From: Nephromyces sp. MM_2019
Taxonomy: Eukaryota; Apicomplexa; Aconoidasida; Nephromycida
DNA length: 51,436 nucleotides
Direction: 5' to 3'
Assembly (NCBI GenBank): GCA_015657535.1
Contig: JADHZB010001877.1
Span: 28,130 to 79,565 of the forward strand
The position numbers and the translations under genes were made by a program. This document shows, one piece after another, positions 35,177 to 47,888 of this stretch (its first letter is position 1; the number at the start of each line of letters is the position of its first letter). The notes under the pieces were generated by a model. It was not told where the DNA came from. It searched no databases and worked only from the letters and a program-made list of their open reading frames with translations.

Positions 35177-38139
35177 ATGACTTGGCAAAGGTGTGTCATA
35201 TTTGTCTATCTAATCTTACACATCCACCTAGCGATGTCTTTAGACCCAATTGCACTATTCGGAATTGATGTACCACAAATTGACACAAAGAATATAAATT
35301 TTGAAGAAAGTGAAAATACTATTTTAGGGCCAATTAAAGCTAGCAATGATATCAGGAAGGAGTTTGGTGAAATTGCAGGATTAGATTACTTTGGGAAGCC
35401 CACAGCTGAACAATATCATGTAGTTGGTATTGGTAGCACCACTGATCCAAATAATAAGCTCCAATATGCACCTGTTACGGAAAGTACCTTATCAAAGGAC
35501 CTCGAACAATTCATTAAAGAAAAATTGGATCTGAGGGTTAAGGATAACGATACACCTACGGAGCCTACTGAGTCCAACAAGCCCCAGCAAAATGACGAGT
35601 TCACTGCTTCGAACACATATAATAACACAAGGAGTCCATGGGACGAACTAACTTCCCTCCTACCAGAGTGTGCAGATGCAAAGTTACGTGGTTACAAGGG
35701 ACAATTTGCTTGCTGCACAGTTAAGAATGGAGATTGGATGGACCCAGATATTTGGAGTTGCCACCGTACCCCAACATTCCTAGATGCTGTTTTTATACGC
35801 CACTTTGTTCGACTAAGCAGCGTACCAAATAATATGATCAATGTGCGTGCATTGTGGTTGATAGATAGCTTGGAAGGAGAATCTAAGCATAGCACAGATA
35901 AAGGGGGTATCCTGAGAGCAGGAATCTTGGATACGAATCCATGTGGAGCTACAAATTGGTCTCAACAACTTAGTTTAGGTCAGATGGAGGTGAGAGCTAT
36001 GAGCAAGGCGTTTTATCTCTTGCTTAATGGTAATTTCTTGGCTGAGTTACCAGCTATGTGTGATGCATTTAAGGCAAAGCCATTCAAAAATGAGGATGAT
36101 TATTTCATGGAGGAGAATATAATCATAGAGATAAAGAAACCAAAACAACCCATCCCTAAAAAGACTACTCTATCTATCATTCAAAACTCAATTGCAAACA
36201 TGAATGCACTCGTTGAAGATAATACAAGTAGCCTTCCAGATGAAGGATTTGCTTTCATACCACTACCATCTGAATCATTCCAATATTCAAAGGACACTTT
36301 AATAGATACAGGAATGGAATTTGATAGTAATAAACAACCAGAAGGTGATATTTCTCAGCCTAATCAATTCGATTTTGAATCAGAGTATGAAAATGTTGAA
36401 TATGAAGGTACTGAAGATAACTTATTTGATGAAACTATTTTGGATGATATTGATATTAAATCATTGGAATTAGATCCAACCTTATTCTCCTACCATACTA
36501 GAAAGTTACAAAGTGCTAAAGGCCCTAGTAGTAATGCCAAAAACTCTTCAATGTTAAAGCTATATGGCCCTACTACACTAAGAGTAGAGTCACGCTCTGG
36601 ACTTCTCTTATTTTCAAAGTAAGTATATACTTTAAATCAAATCTTTATAATGTGTATAATTTATATTATATACCCAAGCTAATTTATCTGAATAGAAAAG
36701 AATAATGATATATTTTAAGTTATCTTGCAAAATAAGTAAAATGAAACTAAACATTTGTTTCACACCTTTACATAATTATTCATTTTTATAAAAAAATACT
36801 TGAACACTTTTGTTTTCTACGCATATTTACATCATTTTTGACTTATATTCACATTTTATTTTTTGCTTAGATTTCCATAAATATTTCATCCACATTTGAT
36901 CTATAGAATTTTGATAAGAAATTTCAATATGTATTAGTTAACTTTCTTTTTTATTTTCTTACATAATTTAGTGTCTCAATAACACTTGATGGTGATTTGA
37001 GAAACGATGGTACATTTTACATTGGAGAGAGCTTCTTATCTTCCTGTGTAAAGAAAGCCCAATCTACTGCACAAAAAGAATTGTGTAGAATACCTAGCTT
37101 AGATTCAACTGGGTCAATGATAGCTATGCAACCAATCAATTTGATGTGGCTACAAGTTGGGAGAGGTGAATCTGTATCCAAGAGTTTAAAGGAACCTAGA
37201 GTATGGTACGGTAGTATACAATATCCTGAGGATCTCCCATTAGCTCACAGGAGTACAGTCACCTTCTTTGGAACTACCCATATTACATCTATCCTACCTG
37301 GCTTTAGCTTTTCATTCAAGTAATTTTATGTTATAATATTCATATATCTTTAGAAAAGATCACTCACTTTTGTTCATTTTGATGTACACTTATTATTAAA
37401 CTTAAATGCATATTATTTTGAATCAAATATAAGCTACATTAATCTTTAAACGTCCTTGAAATGAAACATAAAACTTTCCACTTTTCTCTTATACAACGTC
37501 ATATTGAATTATATATACGATTATTAAATATTATCTTCTTATACATCCTAATCAATCATTTCCCCTCTATATCAAACTATTAAAAATATTAATTTTAATG
37601 TATATTTTTTTAACTTCAGACGGTTAGGTTTCCCTCCTTTCCCTGCTCCACCTCTACGATCTAAACCTACACAATTAATTATAGATAACTCACAAAATTC
37701 ATCTGACTTGATACTTTACATTGATATATTTGATGATGATGGTTATATAAATTGTTGTAAGCCATTCTATGAAGAAGAAGTTGCAGAATTTTCAGTTACT
37801 GGTGCAAATATTATATTTGGTAGATACCAATCAATCTTCAAATCATTTGGTGATTTTGATCGTTTAGACATGTCTGAACAAATCTTAATTAGAGCTAGTA
37901 CAATCTCTATGGAGGAAAATTTCTTTGCAACTTCTCCCATTATCCCTCCAAAGGACTCTATTGCAACAAGTATACAAAAGCCTCAAAAGAAGGCTGGTAT
38001 GAACAAAGACATTGTTTATTTCCAATGTACAAGTATGTGCGTTATAAGCAACCAAAGTTTCAAACCAAAATTGCCTTTTAAATATGTTCAAATCCAACGA
38101 TCATCACCAAAAATGAGTATAATTGAAAATTTATCTTGA
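35177..38139 (+). CDS. Secreted protein with G8/beta-helix-like motif, function unknown
   Basis: Three exons: 35177-36618, 36972-37319, 37620-38139, both introns GT...AG and phase 2, giving 769 aa. I start at ATG 35177 because the upstream open frame begins only with TTG. The first 20 or so residues form a clear signal peptide, and no later membrane span is evident. Around residues 184-195 a G-D-W-M-D-P-D-I-W motif is followed by D-A-V-F-I and hydrophobic strands. Near the exon 1-2 junction V-S-I-T-L-D-G-D-L-R-N-D-G-T-F recurs. These are typical of G8 or right-handed beta-helix surface proteins, where W-x-D-P-x-x-W begins the fold and D-L-x-N-D-G-x-F marks strand turns. An acidic linker lies at about residues 395-450. 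I cannot name the family. A surface, secretory-organelle or wall role is plausible for a parasite but unproven. Confidence 0.75.
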
Positions 38140-39214
38140 ACAATAAAGGTTTAGTTTAAAAAGAGGAAATTCTGAAACTACACATCGCGATAAAGATAGA
38201 GAACTTAGACACATCTGGAAACTTACTGGGAATAAGTCAAATTACACTACAATAATTTTCACTGTATCGAAACAATCATGTAACATAAAATAAACAAACG
38301 AAATGCAATGGCATACCCTATTTGATAATTATCTAATGATTTAGATAAATTGTATAACAACACAGTATTGTAATATTAAAAAATTAATAATAAATTCTCA
38401 AAGGAGTTATTAATAAAAACTTTTTAAACATATACTGCTTAATCTTAGAACTTTATATATGATTATAAGAATGTTGATTATAAACATAGAAAAGTTAAAT
38501 ATTAATATCGAAGATATAAACACACGGTATATATAGTAAACCAATGAATTTACAGTTGTTCAACTTGATGTTAAATAATCTTAAAATCTAATATTAAAAA
38601 ACAACTTAAATTAATTAAAAATGTTCAATCATTTCAAATTATGGAGCTTTGAATTATATTTATTTCATATTTTATCTAAATTGACTTATCATGATAATGT
38701 GCTAAATTTTATATAGCTATTTTTATAAATTACAGCTTCAAGTCAATCCATCGATAAATTATATATAAACATGTAAATTATTAAATCGCTCCAGTAAGAA
38801 AAAGTATATGGTAATTTATTAAATTAAAATAATTAATTGCATCAAAGTTGTTTTTCTTTAAGTTTTAATAGACTTAATATTCATATGTGGGTTACAAAGA
38901 CAGTATAGATGTTGTGATTAAATAAATTTTGGTTTCAAAATCAAAACTGTCGTTTGTATGAGTTTTAATGTACTTAATTTTGGATCGAAGTAGTTCTAAT
39001 AAAATTTTACATAATCGTATAATGTCAAAAATTTATGTGAATTGAAAACCCAAGTTCAAAATGTTGGTATAATACACTATGTATATTTATTTTATATAAA
39101 CAATTCTCCACATTAAAAATAGTTTTAGTCTATATATGATAAGTTAGCATAATGAATAACCTGTGGATAAGATGCTGTAGTAGCCCTCAAGATGTTAATA
39201 AGCTAAATGGGTCC
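38140..39214. other. Intergenic, convergent 3' regions
   Basis: About 1.1 kb of AT-rich sequence between the secreted-protein gene (+) and the reticulon-like gene (-), which converge. No open frame, repeat array or RNA gene stands out. Confidence 0.55.
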
Positions 39215-39826
39215 TTAGTGTGCCATTTTTGAGGTGTCCATTTTTGGTATCTTCGAGACAAACAACTTAGCTTCATTGTAGGCAAATGTAACTCTTTCTT
39301 TATAAAATTTATTAAGATATTTATATATAAAGGAACCATGGACTACGGCATAAAACATCATAGGCATTGATAGATTTAGGCTTGTGAAAAGATTTGCGAA
39401 AAAAGCAAGTGATACCAATACCACTAATGAATGGGTTGCGTCTCTCCATAAGAAGATGTGTCGTAATGATGAAGCGTAGTCATTTACTTTTTCGTAAATC
39501 TGATTAGTTACTGTTTCAACTGTTTGGTAGCTAACAATTTCTTCGTTCTGGGGAGTCTCAGCTGTTTGGGAACCGGACATTGAAGAATTTCCAGAGGGAG
39601 ATTTTGGGGGCAGCCCAGAGGGTGTAGCTGGGTTCATAAATGTCAGTGGTGAGCAAAATGCTAGTGCAGAAAATGACATCCAACTAAAAACAGACATAAA
39701 TGATTGCCCCATTACAAATACAATTATGTATAAGAAATTAAAGCCCACAATGAATGAGGCTGTGTATACAGGGTTAGTCCAATTGAAAAGATCAGATATC
39801 TTGGGGAACAATTCGGATGCAGTCAT
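39215..39826 (-). CDS. Reticulon-domain ER-shaping protein
   Basis: A single exon of 203 aa with the layout of a reticulon homology domain. There is a first long hydrophobic hairpin (about residues 17-62) introduced by a D-L-F-N-W sequence, then a polar loop of about 60 residues rich in Ser, Pro, Gln and Glu. A second hydrophobic hairpin (about 125-170) is introduced by L-W-R-D-A-T-H-S-L. The short C-terminus carries the usual K-Y-L-N-K-F-Y-like exit. Reticulons wedge into the cytosolic leaflet and bend ER tubules. Sequence similarity is weak outside the W-R-D segment, as is normal for this family. A generic four-span ER protein remains possible. The gene is divergent from eIF4A across a 3.7-kb spacer. 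Confidence 0.7.
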   Translation of the reverse strand: MTASELFPKISDLFNWTNPVYTASFIVGFNFLYIIVFVMGQSFMSVFSWMSFSALAFCSPLTFMNPATPSGLPPKSPSGNSSMSGSQTAETPQNEEIVSYQTVETVTNQIYEKVNDYASSLRHIFLWRDATHSLVVLVSLAFFANLFTSLNLSMPMMFYAVVHGSFIYKYLNKFYKERVTFAYNEAKLFVSKIPKMDTSKMAH

Positions 39827-42800
39827 CTTTTAATAAAATAATTGAGAATGTAATGATGAAACAAAGGTAGAAAAAGAAATAACTATTAAAAAATTACACA
39901 AGGATTTAGTCTGTTATTTACAGTATTTATTACTTTTTGTACCATATTAATGCAGTCAGTTTCGAATGTATATGAAATGAAAATCAACTTAAAAAAATTT
40001 TTTAATTTTTTTATTGTACTAAGTTTAGTTATTTTCAGCTAGTTTATTAGTTATGCTTATAAAATGAAAACATAGAAAAGTGGGGTACAAGTTTTAATAT
40101 ACACCCCCCAAATTATATATATAGCTAAATGGTTAGGGGTCATGGTTAATTTTTGATTATAGATAACATTTACTTTTGTCAACTTTTTTTTCTAAATGGT
40201 ATTTATTGACTTGTGTAATTAAATAACAAAGTTCACGGAAATTATTGAGTACCCAAGTTTAGCTCATATATACCTTTTAGAAACTTGAAACACAATATTA
40301 AAAGAATTTAGATAATAAAAAAAAAATTTTCTCATGTCTAGAAATGGTATGATTATTTGATCTAAATTAGTGCAATAATTGGTTAGCTAATAAAGAATTT
40401 GGTATCATTACTTTACTAATCTGTTTTGATCTACAAATTCGTGCATGACCTATGTGGGTGAAAAATTCAATAACTTTTATAGATATTATATATGTATGTT
40501 TTATCTATTTTGAGACCAGAGTCAGAGTTAGATGGTGTTACTTATGGTTTGTTTCGACAGGGTGTGAAAATCAAATTACACAACGTTTTTCACAATTTTG
40601 ATATTTGTGTATTACACCCAATTACATAAAGCATTAAAACTCTCTGCAACGTTTTCCTTATAAAGACATATTGAATCAAAATAATAAATATAAGATAAAA
40701 ACTTTGTAAGTAATTTCCACATATAGCTAATTTTACGCTTTGCATCTACCAATTAAAGTTTTTGTTATATTAATTTATTAAAATAACAATTCCTCAGAAT
40801 GTATAAAATATCTAAAATCAGATGCAAATGCGAGGCACCAAGGTGGTTTAGATGAAACCAAAAAATTCCTCAACTTTTGTAAATCTATTTAAATATATAG
40901 AAACCCAACAATTTAACTGCTACTTAATATATATTCAATTAGCATCAAAGCTAAGATTTTTAGTACATCTTAATTTACTATAGCAAATTAGTGGCAACTT
41001 AACACGCAAAGTGATGTCAAATTATATAAGCAAGATATCCTTTTAGATTTACATTATTTATAATTCTTTGGTCTTAAAGCTTCATTTTAATCCTCTTTTT
41101 TTGGAATATCTTTCATTGCCTTATTTAACATTAAAGCTTAGCTTAAATACCCTAGTAGTGGTTAATTACTAAATTAATGAATAACTATTTCATTAATAAA
41201 ATCGATACACTCTTCTTATTTTAATTTAGAATTTAAATTCATGATCATTTAATCAATCCTACTTGAACAATTTATAACACTTTATAAACATTGGAAATTG
41301 TAATTAGAATTTTATTAAGAAATTCTAAAATAAACGTTTTTTAAGTTGTAATTTTGAGATTATATATCATAGCAAGTGAATTAGTTTTCATTCCAAGAAT
41401 ATAATATATGACAATTCTATAATATAACACAAATAAACGAGTTCATAACAAATGTTTTTCACCTAACTAAATTATAGTTATTTTATTCTTCAAAAGCTAA
41501 TAAATATTTGATTTACACAACTTTTTATACTAACTTAAATCATCAATATTCTTAAGGTATTTTAGGCTATAAGTGTTATTTTTTTATTGGGTATTAAGAA
41601 ATATTGAAATTAGATTATTTTTAATAATGCGTAAACTCAGTAGTCAAATTAATTAAACTTTTATGTTTAGATTGTTTTATCAATCCCATCATATATAATC
41701 ATATCTCTCTTTGCACTAGTTGAGTGAAATCAAATAAGAATTAGTTTAATTAACTTTTCTTTCCAAAAGCTGAAATAGAAAACTTAGTATAAGATATTAA
41801 ATACTTCAAATTAATAATACACAAATAAACATATCTGCAAGTAGACATTAAGTAATCATAAATTAAAAAGGGATTATAATTGAAATATATATATATATAT
41901 ATACATACAAGCTCTAATGCATTATTTATTAAAACGAAAAAATCACTAACAATTAAAATCCCTGTAATTGATTAAGCCAATCCTTATGTGATAATTATAG
42001 GAAGAAATTTAAGCAAACACATTTTTACTTTTGCTAAGTAATGTCAATATCTTTTTACAAAGCCAAATTATGTTAATTTTCATTTTTTTGGATAAAATTA
42101 ATAATAATTATTTCCTTACAACTTTTTACAAGTGAGGAATAACTCATCCCAGGTATATGGTGTGCAAGAGAAACTTACACTCTTGTATTATATCTTAATT
42201 GGATGATTAGTTGAGCATAATTTTCATCACACTGGCTAATTTTGGTAGTAAAGCATTATTACTTGAGACAGTCTAATTATCCTTTGAAATCCTATGAAAT
42301 CCAAATTATTTTTATCGAGATATTCTAAAATAACTCATTTTAATTTCAGAAAGTTTATCTATTATGATTTTCGAAGGCATATAATTTTGTAGTAAGTTTT
42401 TACCCAGAAACTTAGGCTTATTATACATTTTTTATACCAAGTGTTAAATTGAAAAGTAAATTTTTATTTTAATATGTTTGGCTTTCAAAGATGTAAGCTA
42501 CTGTTTTTGTGTAATGGACTTCAAAGTGTATCTGATGTTAGCACCAGTAAGTGTACATAATATAGCATTAAGTTTTAAAACAGTTTTACCCGAAAATCAT
42601 TGAATTATTAACCACATTTTTTCAGCAATCATGACAACACATCTTAGCAATTTGGCTTACTTATCAAATCTATCCTTTTATATTTATATCAACTACATAA
42701 CCAACACTGTTTTTGAATATAATTATAGTACTGTGATTCAACTTTTCTTCTTTTTCTTTTTAGCTTGTGAATAAAACTACTAATATAGCACAGTTATTCA

Positions 42801-43568
42801 CATTTATATATAAATACAAATATATAGAACATATAAGTAATAAATATTATAAAAAAAATTTAAGCTCTTAAATCTGATGCATGCGATTAAGACATGAATA
42901 AAAATATTTTTATCTCTTTTTTTTGTTCATCAATAGTTAGTGATTAATTTTTCTTCTTTGGAGCATCATTTATTTCATCTTCTTTACATCCCCAATTAAT
43001 ATCATATTTTCTTCTCTAATTAAATTTTCTATATTTTTATTCTCCTATTAAAATAATTTTGTCCTCTCTTTCAACTCCTTAAACTTAAAAGGTTAGTCCT
43101 ACACATTTTCTTCTTCATTATCCCTACTTTTTTAAATAGATATATATTTGGTGACGTATGTACTCATAAATTGACAAATCAATATTAATGACGAGAATTT
43201 GTTGATCAGAATCTATACTTTTTCTTAGATATTTATTAAATTCATCTATAACGCCGCTCTTATACTATTAATATCATGATTTTATATCTATGAAAGATTG
43301 AAATAAGAATACTACTATATTAACTTGTTTTGAATTTCATATCTTCAACTCACCTACAACTTTTGACTTCTCCATTACCAAGTATCATTGCATAGTTAGA
43401 GTGATATAAGTATGTATAATGTTTCATTTATGACACAAGTCAGATGAGAGCTTTTGGATTTTTTTAAAAACATATTAATATTATAACAGCTTAAAAAATT
43501 CTAATATTTATGATATTTCTTTGTTCACAGATCATATTTCTAAGAAAACAAACTAATTCTATATCAAA
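39827..43568. other. Long intergenic region between reticulon-like gene and eIF4A
   Basis: The longest gene-free stretch of the window, 3.7 kb, and it must include the promoters of two divergent genes. It is AT-rich and shows no coding exon. A (TA)n run lies at about 41886-41903, and a pyrimidine-rich stretch at 42905-43090, listed separately. An acceptor-like TTTGTTCACAG ends at about 43531, upstream of the eIF4A ATG, so a 5' UTR intron is possible. Confidence 0.5.
42905..43090 (+). promoter_or_regulatory. Pyrimidine-rich stretch upstream of eIF4A
   Basis: A T/C-biased stretch rich in TTCTTCTTT, CTCTTTT and TCTCCT words, some 480-660 bases upstream of the eIF4A start. It is distinct from the plain AT sequence on both sides. 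It could be a promoter-proximal element of a highly expressed gene or, if a 5' UTR intron exists, part of that region. This is inferred from composition and position only. Confidence 0.3.
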
Positions 43569-44786
43569 ATGAGTACTGTTGCTATGCCCCAGGCTGAAGT
43601 TCAGCCCCCTCAGGACTCCCCTGAACAAATCGAAATAGAGTCCAACTATGACGAAATTGTCGAAACTTTTGACGCTCTCAACCTTAATGAACCACTCTTG
43701 AGAGGTATCTACTCTTATGGTTTTGAGAAACCTTCTGCCATTCAACAAAAAGCTATTAAACCTCTCCTTGATGGTCATGACACCATTGGTCAAGCCCAAT
43801 CCGGTACTGGTAAAACCGCTACCTTTACAATTGCAGCCCTCCAAGTCATTGACTTCTCAAATTTCGCTTGCCAAGCTCTTATTATAGCTCCCACTCGTGA
43901 GCTTGCACAACAAATTCAAAAAGTTGTTCTCGCTCTAGGTGATTACCTTAAGGTTCGCTGCCATGCATGTGTTGGTGGCACAAGCGTACGTGATGATGTG
44001 ACCAAACTTAGAAATGGAGTTCACATCGTTGTTGGTACACCTGGTCGTGTCTTGGATATGCTTGTTAAAGAAGTCCTCAAGACTCAATATATCAAGCTCT
44101 TTATTCTCGATGAAGCAGATGAAATGTTGTCAAGAGGTTTCAAGCTCCAAATTTATGAAATTTTCAAAAAATTACCTAGTGAAGTACAAGTAGCTTTGTT
44201 CTCTGCCACTATGCCAAGAGACATTCTTGATCTCACAAATAGATTTATGAGAAGCCCCAAGAGAATCCTCGTTAAACGTGATGAGTTGACATTAGAAGGT
44301 ATCAGACAATTCTATGTTGCTGTCGAAAAAGAAGAATGGAAGTTTGAAACCTTGTGCGAGTTATACGAAGAAGTCACAATTACTCAAGCAATCATTTACT
44401 GCAACAACAAGAAGAAGGTAGAAAATCTCGCCAACGAGATGTCAAACAGGGATTTCACAGTATCTCAAATGCACGGTGACTTGGAACAAAAACAGAGAGA
44501 GTTAATTATGAGACAATTCCGTTCAGGAAGCAGTCGTGTCCTCATTACCACTGATTTACTTGCCAGAGGTATTGATGTACAGCAGGTTTCTTTAGTCATT
44601 AACTATGACTTACCAGCCTCCCTTGAGAACTACATCCACAGAATTGGACGTTCTGGTCGTTTTGGACGTAAGGGAGTTGCAATCAACTTTGTAACTGCAA
44701 ATGATATTGAAGAGCTCAAAAATATTGAGAAGCATTATAACACACAGATCGAGGAGATGCCTGTGGATATTGCCGATTTATTCTAA
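43569..44786 (+). CDS. EIF4A: eIF4A, DEAD-box RNA helicase of translation initiation
   Basis: A single exon of 405 aa, the normal length. eIF4A unwinds mRNA 5' UTRs as part of eIF4F in the cytosol. Motifs in order: Q motif F-E-K-P-S-A-I-Q-Q (52-60), motif I A-Q-S-G-T-G-K-T (76-83), P-T-R-E-L-A, G-G-T-S, T-P-G-R, D-E-A-D, S-A-T, the helicase C-terminal R-G-I-D, and H-R-I-G-R-S-G-R. The D-I-A-D-L ending is typical of eIF4A and separates it from eIF4A3. Synonymous sites use far more C-ending codons (GCC, CTC, ACC) than neighbouring genes, which fits a very highly expressed gene. The start is the first ATG after a long AT-rich leader. Confidence 0.96.
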   Translation: MSTVAMPQAEVQPPQDSPEQIEIESNYDEIVETFDALNLNEPLLRGIYSYGFEKPSAIQQKAIKPLLDGHDTIGQAQSGTGKTATFTIAALQVIDFSNFACQALIIAPTRELAQQIQKVVLALGDYLKVRCHACVGGTSVRDDVTKLRNGVHIVVGTPGRVLDMLVKEVLKTQYIKLFILDEADEMLSRGFKLQIYEIFKKLPSEVQVALFSATMPRDILDLTNRFMRSPKRILVKRDELTLEGIRQFYVAVEKEEWKFETLCELYEEVTITQAIIYCNNKKKVENLANEMSNRDFTVSQMHGDLEQKQRELIMRQFRSGSSRVLITTDLLARGIDVQQVSLVINYDLPASLENYIHRIGRSGRFGRKGVAINFVTANDIEELKNIEKHYNTQIEEMPVDIADLF

Positions 44787-45249
44787 ATTATGTTTCACGT
44801 ACATACAATCCTACACAATCTCCACCATATCTAACACCTCAGAACATAAGTAGCAATCTCATTTTACTAAACCGTAGCTTATTTTCAAGTACAGATCTCT
44901 TAGTTATAATCATTAGAAACTATACTCACTTTTTTCCACATTTACTAAACATTTTACAATTTTTTTTTGACCTCATTTGAAACATTCCTTCTAGTTTGTA
45001 ACAGTGAGCTAGCTTAAAAAATTCCAACTAACATTTTCATTTTTCAAACTCCCAAGTTAAAATTGAAAATTTATATCTATACATTTGATTTATATATATA
45101 ATATTAAAACTATAGAAATTTAATTTATGATATATATATATATATATGTTACTGGTTTAAAAAAATTTCTCGTTTTTAATATAGATGATGATTTTCAATA
45201 TATATGTCTGTGTTTTTATATAAGTGAGAAAAATAATATCAGTATTCAA
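44787..45249. other. Intergenic, convergent 3' regions
   Basis: Short AT-rich spacer between the eIF4A stop (+) and the RPAC1 stop (-). It must hold both polyadenylation regions. A (TA)n run lies at about 45129-45147. No gene is seen. Confidence 0.55.
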
Positions 45250-47888
45250 TTAGATGGAATTTTGGGCTGAATTTTCCAAATTTAAAGATATCGTAGTTAC
45301 TTTTTCCTTTAATTTATTTAAGGCCATCTAATATTATTTACAAGGAATAATATTATGTATATATAGTTTAATATCAATACTTAAAATTATACTAAGATAT
45401 AAAATAAGAAATATAACTGAAGAAGATATGTTAATATAAAGAGGATAAACTGAAATTAATAATAGTAGATAAAATATACACTATAAATTTTTAATATTGA
45501 TTACAAATGTTTATAATAAATATTTTAATCGATCATTTTTACCTTATAAAGTTGTTCTGCTGGCATAACGCCTGTTGATTCAATTGTAACTGTAAATAGA
45601 AAATATTGTGTATGTGTTATATTTAAAACAAATCAAGTTCTCAATATAAAGAAATTGTTATATGTATATAGAAGTGTATTTGAAAAATAAATTTATAAAG
45701 ATTAAACAGTGTTTATGGAAATTATTATGTGTGTAGCATATTTAAAACCTATTAACACACATGTTTAATATATAGTTATATCGGTCAAGTGTGTATGATA
45801 TATATATTTGGTGTGAAATAATTCATAAATAAATAGAAAATTTTCTGGATCTTTTTACACACAATTGTTAAGACTTATCATTACTTACATATAAAATGAT
45901 TCTTAATCTTGTGTATCTTAATTTTTGATGGAAATCTCTCTGCACAGTGGCGACAATCAGCCAAAGTCCGCATGTCTTTAACTTTAACAATTCCATCTGT
46001 GAAATATGAAATCAATTTTAATAGTGTATGTGAGTTCTCTTAAATTTTGATTAATAAATAATAAATATATTTACTTAATATTTGTGTACATATGCCTTCA
46101 ATTGACATTATTGTGTTGAAAGCAGTAAAATGATCAGAAGAGTGTAAAATGTATATACCTTGTATGATTATTGGTTAAAATTGATTAGTAAGTTGTGTGT
46201 GTGATTAAATATGTCTGTGTATGTGTGAGTGTGTTATGGGGGGTGGGGAGATAAGATAAATATGTGTATAAAGACTGTATAGATTTGTTTGTGTGTTATG
46301 TACATTTTGAATTTCTTACTTTCTAAAGTAAAGAAGCCCTTAGGGGCAATTTCCATTAGTTCGGTAATTTCCTCAGGTGTAAATGGCTCATGTTCATTTA
46401 TAACTTAAATTAAACATTTTTTTTTAAAATTAAACGTGGATAAATTGGATTATTTAAATTAATTGATTGAATATATACACTTAAATAACAGCCTCATATA
46501 TTTATAAATTAAATTGTTATATAGGTTATTTTATGTATGGTATATATTCTGGGTAGGGGTAGGAAAATTTACATAGCTCTATCTGTATAGTTTAGATTAT
46601 TACGAGTGTGTGTATCATTGGATGTGTAACGAAGGTGTGTCATGTGTGGGGATGTTATTAGTGTGTATGATATAAATAAGTGTTTTATTAATGTGTGGGT
46701 TGTTAGTGTGTGTGTAATAACTTGTAGTTAACTAACTTATTTCATGGTGGAGGCGATAGACAGCTGTTGCAACAGGTGACCACTTGGCATGTGTTTTTCC
46801 AATTCCTTTTTCAAGGAAGCATTTAAGTTCAATTTCCTGTGAGTAATTAGTTAAGTGTATGTGTGTATTTAACAAAATTGATTGGGAGTCTAAATGTAAT
46901 AAATAAGGTGTTTATGTATGTGTAACAAAAATAAGTGTGTGTGCGTATGTGGCAAAATAAGTGTATATGAGTATTAGAGATAATACCTGTCCACAACCTA
47001 GTTTAGTAATAAGTATTTTATCTTCAACTACACGGGGTGGATTTGACATATATTTTTGTTTTTGAAGAGGTGTCATGGGTTCCCAGATCAAATCTTTTGC
47101 ATACACTACAATTAAATATGTGTTTTCGAATCCATTTAATGTAAATGTGATACATAAAAAAAAATTTAATCTCAAGCTCAAACACTTCAAACACATATAT
47201 CTACACAATTGAGATGTAATTATACATAATATATATATGACAATCTCATCACATATATACACATTCAAGATCAAATGACACAATCAAGAAAAGAAGATAA
47301 TATAAATTCAAAACTACATATATCAAATTCTGTGTGCAGTCAAAAACTTACACAAAAAAAGCTAAAACAACACATCCCGCCCGTCCTCACAACATACACA
47401 TACATACCAGGTAGATAGTTACGTTCAGGTGTAACATCTTTTTCAGTGCATTTAACGTGGAGAGAAAAAGAGAGGGAATTTCTTTCATTTAGTTCTTCAT
47501 TTTCACCCCTCAAATCAAATTCTTCAGAATTTATAACAAATGGAATAAGACCTAAACGGTGTGATAATATTTCATCTTGTATAACACCTGTGTTTTGCCA
47601 TATCTGTACAGTTTCAATCGCCATAGAGGGAACTTCACTAATTAATATACGTCGTATGGCATTTACTATAGCTGTATCTACACCAACTAGATCAAATACT
47701 AGTTGATTAGGTGAATTTTCTTTTATATCAAAAATTGTTTTTGATTTGAATTCATCGACTGTAAATACATCGTAAGCATTCAAACCGCTGTACGCGGCGT
47801 AATAACCGCCGGTTGAAACATTTCTAGGTCCCTCCGAGCCCATCACCAACCTATTCCTATCATCTAATATTTTTGAATTTGTAGACAT
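45250..47888 (-). CDS. POLR1C: RPAC1/AC40, subunit shared by RNA polymerases I and III
   Basis: Seven minus-strand exons: 47408-47888, 46987-47105, 46737-46836, 46320-46403, 45889-45996, 45543-45589, 45250-45327. All are GT...AG with agreeing phases, giving 338 aa (human about 346). RPAC1 is the alpha-like subunit that pairs with AC19 to seed Pol I and Pol III assembly. Visible features are the alpha-type dimerisation segment with N-A-I-R-R-I-L-I-S-E-V-P at about residues 76-87, D-E-I-L-S-H-R-L-G-L-I-P (105-116), G-K-T-H-A-K-W-S-P-V-A-T-A in exon 3, and F-T-I-E-S-T-G-V-M-P near the end. The final 25-residue exon resembles the C-terminal helix of yeast AC40. If that splice is not used, translation would stop five residues after the exon 6 end. 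Introns are rich in TG repeat on the plus strand. Confidence 0.93.

Noticed and set aside
45421..45481. Alternative last RPAC1 exon after a TTTCAG acceptor
   Set aside because: It encodes a hydrophobic stretch unlike AC40. The exon at 45250-45327 matches the family's C-terminal helix.
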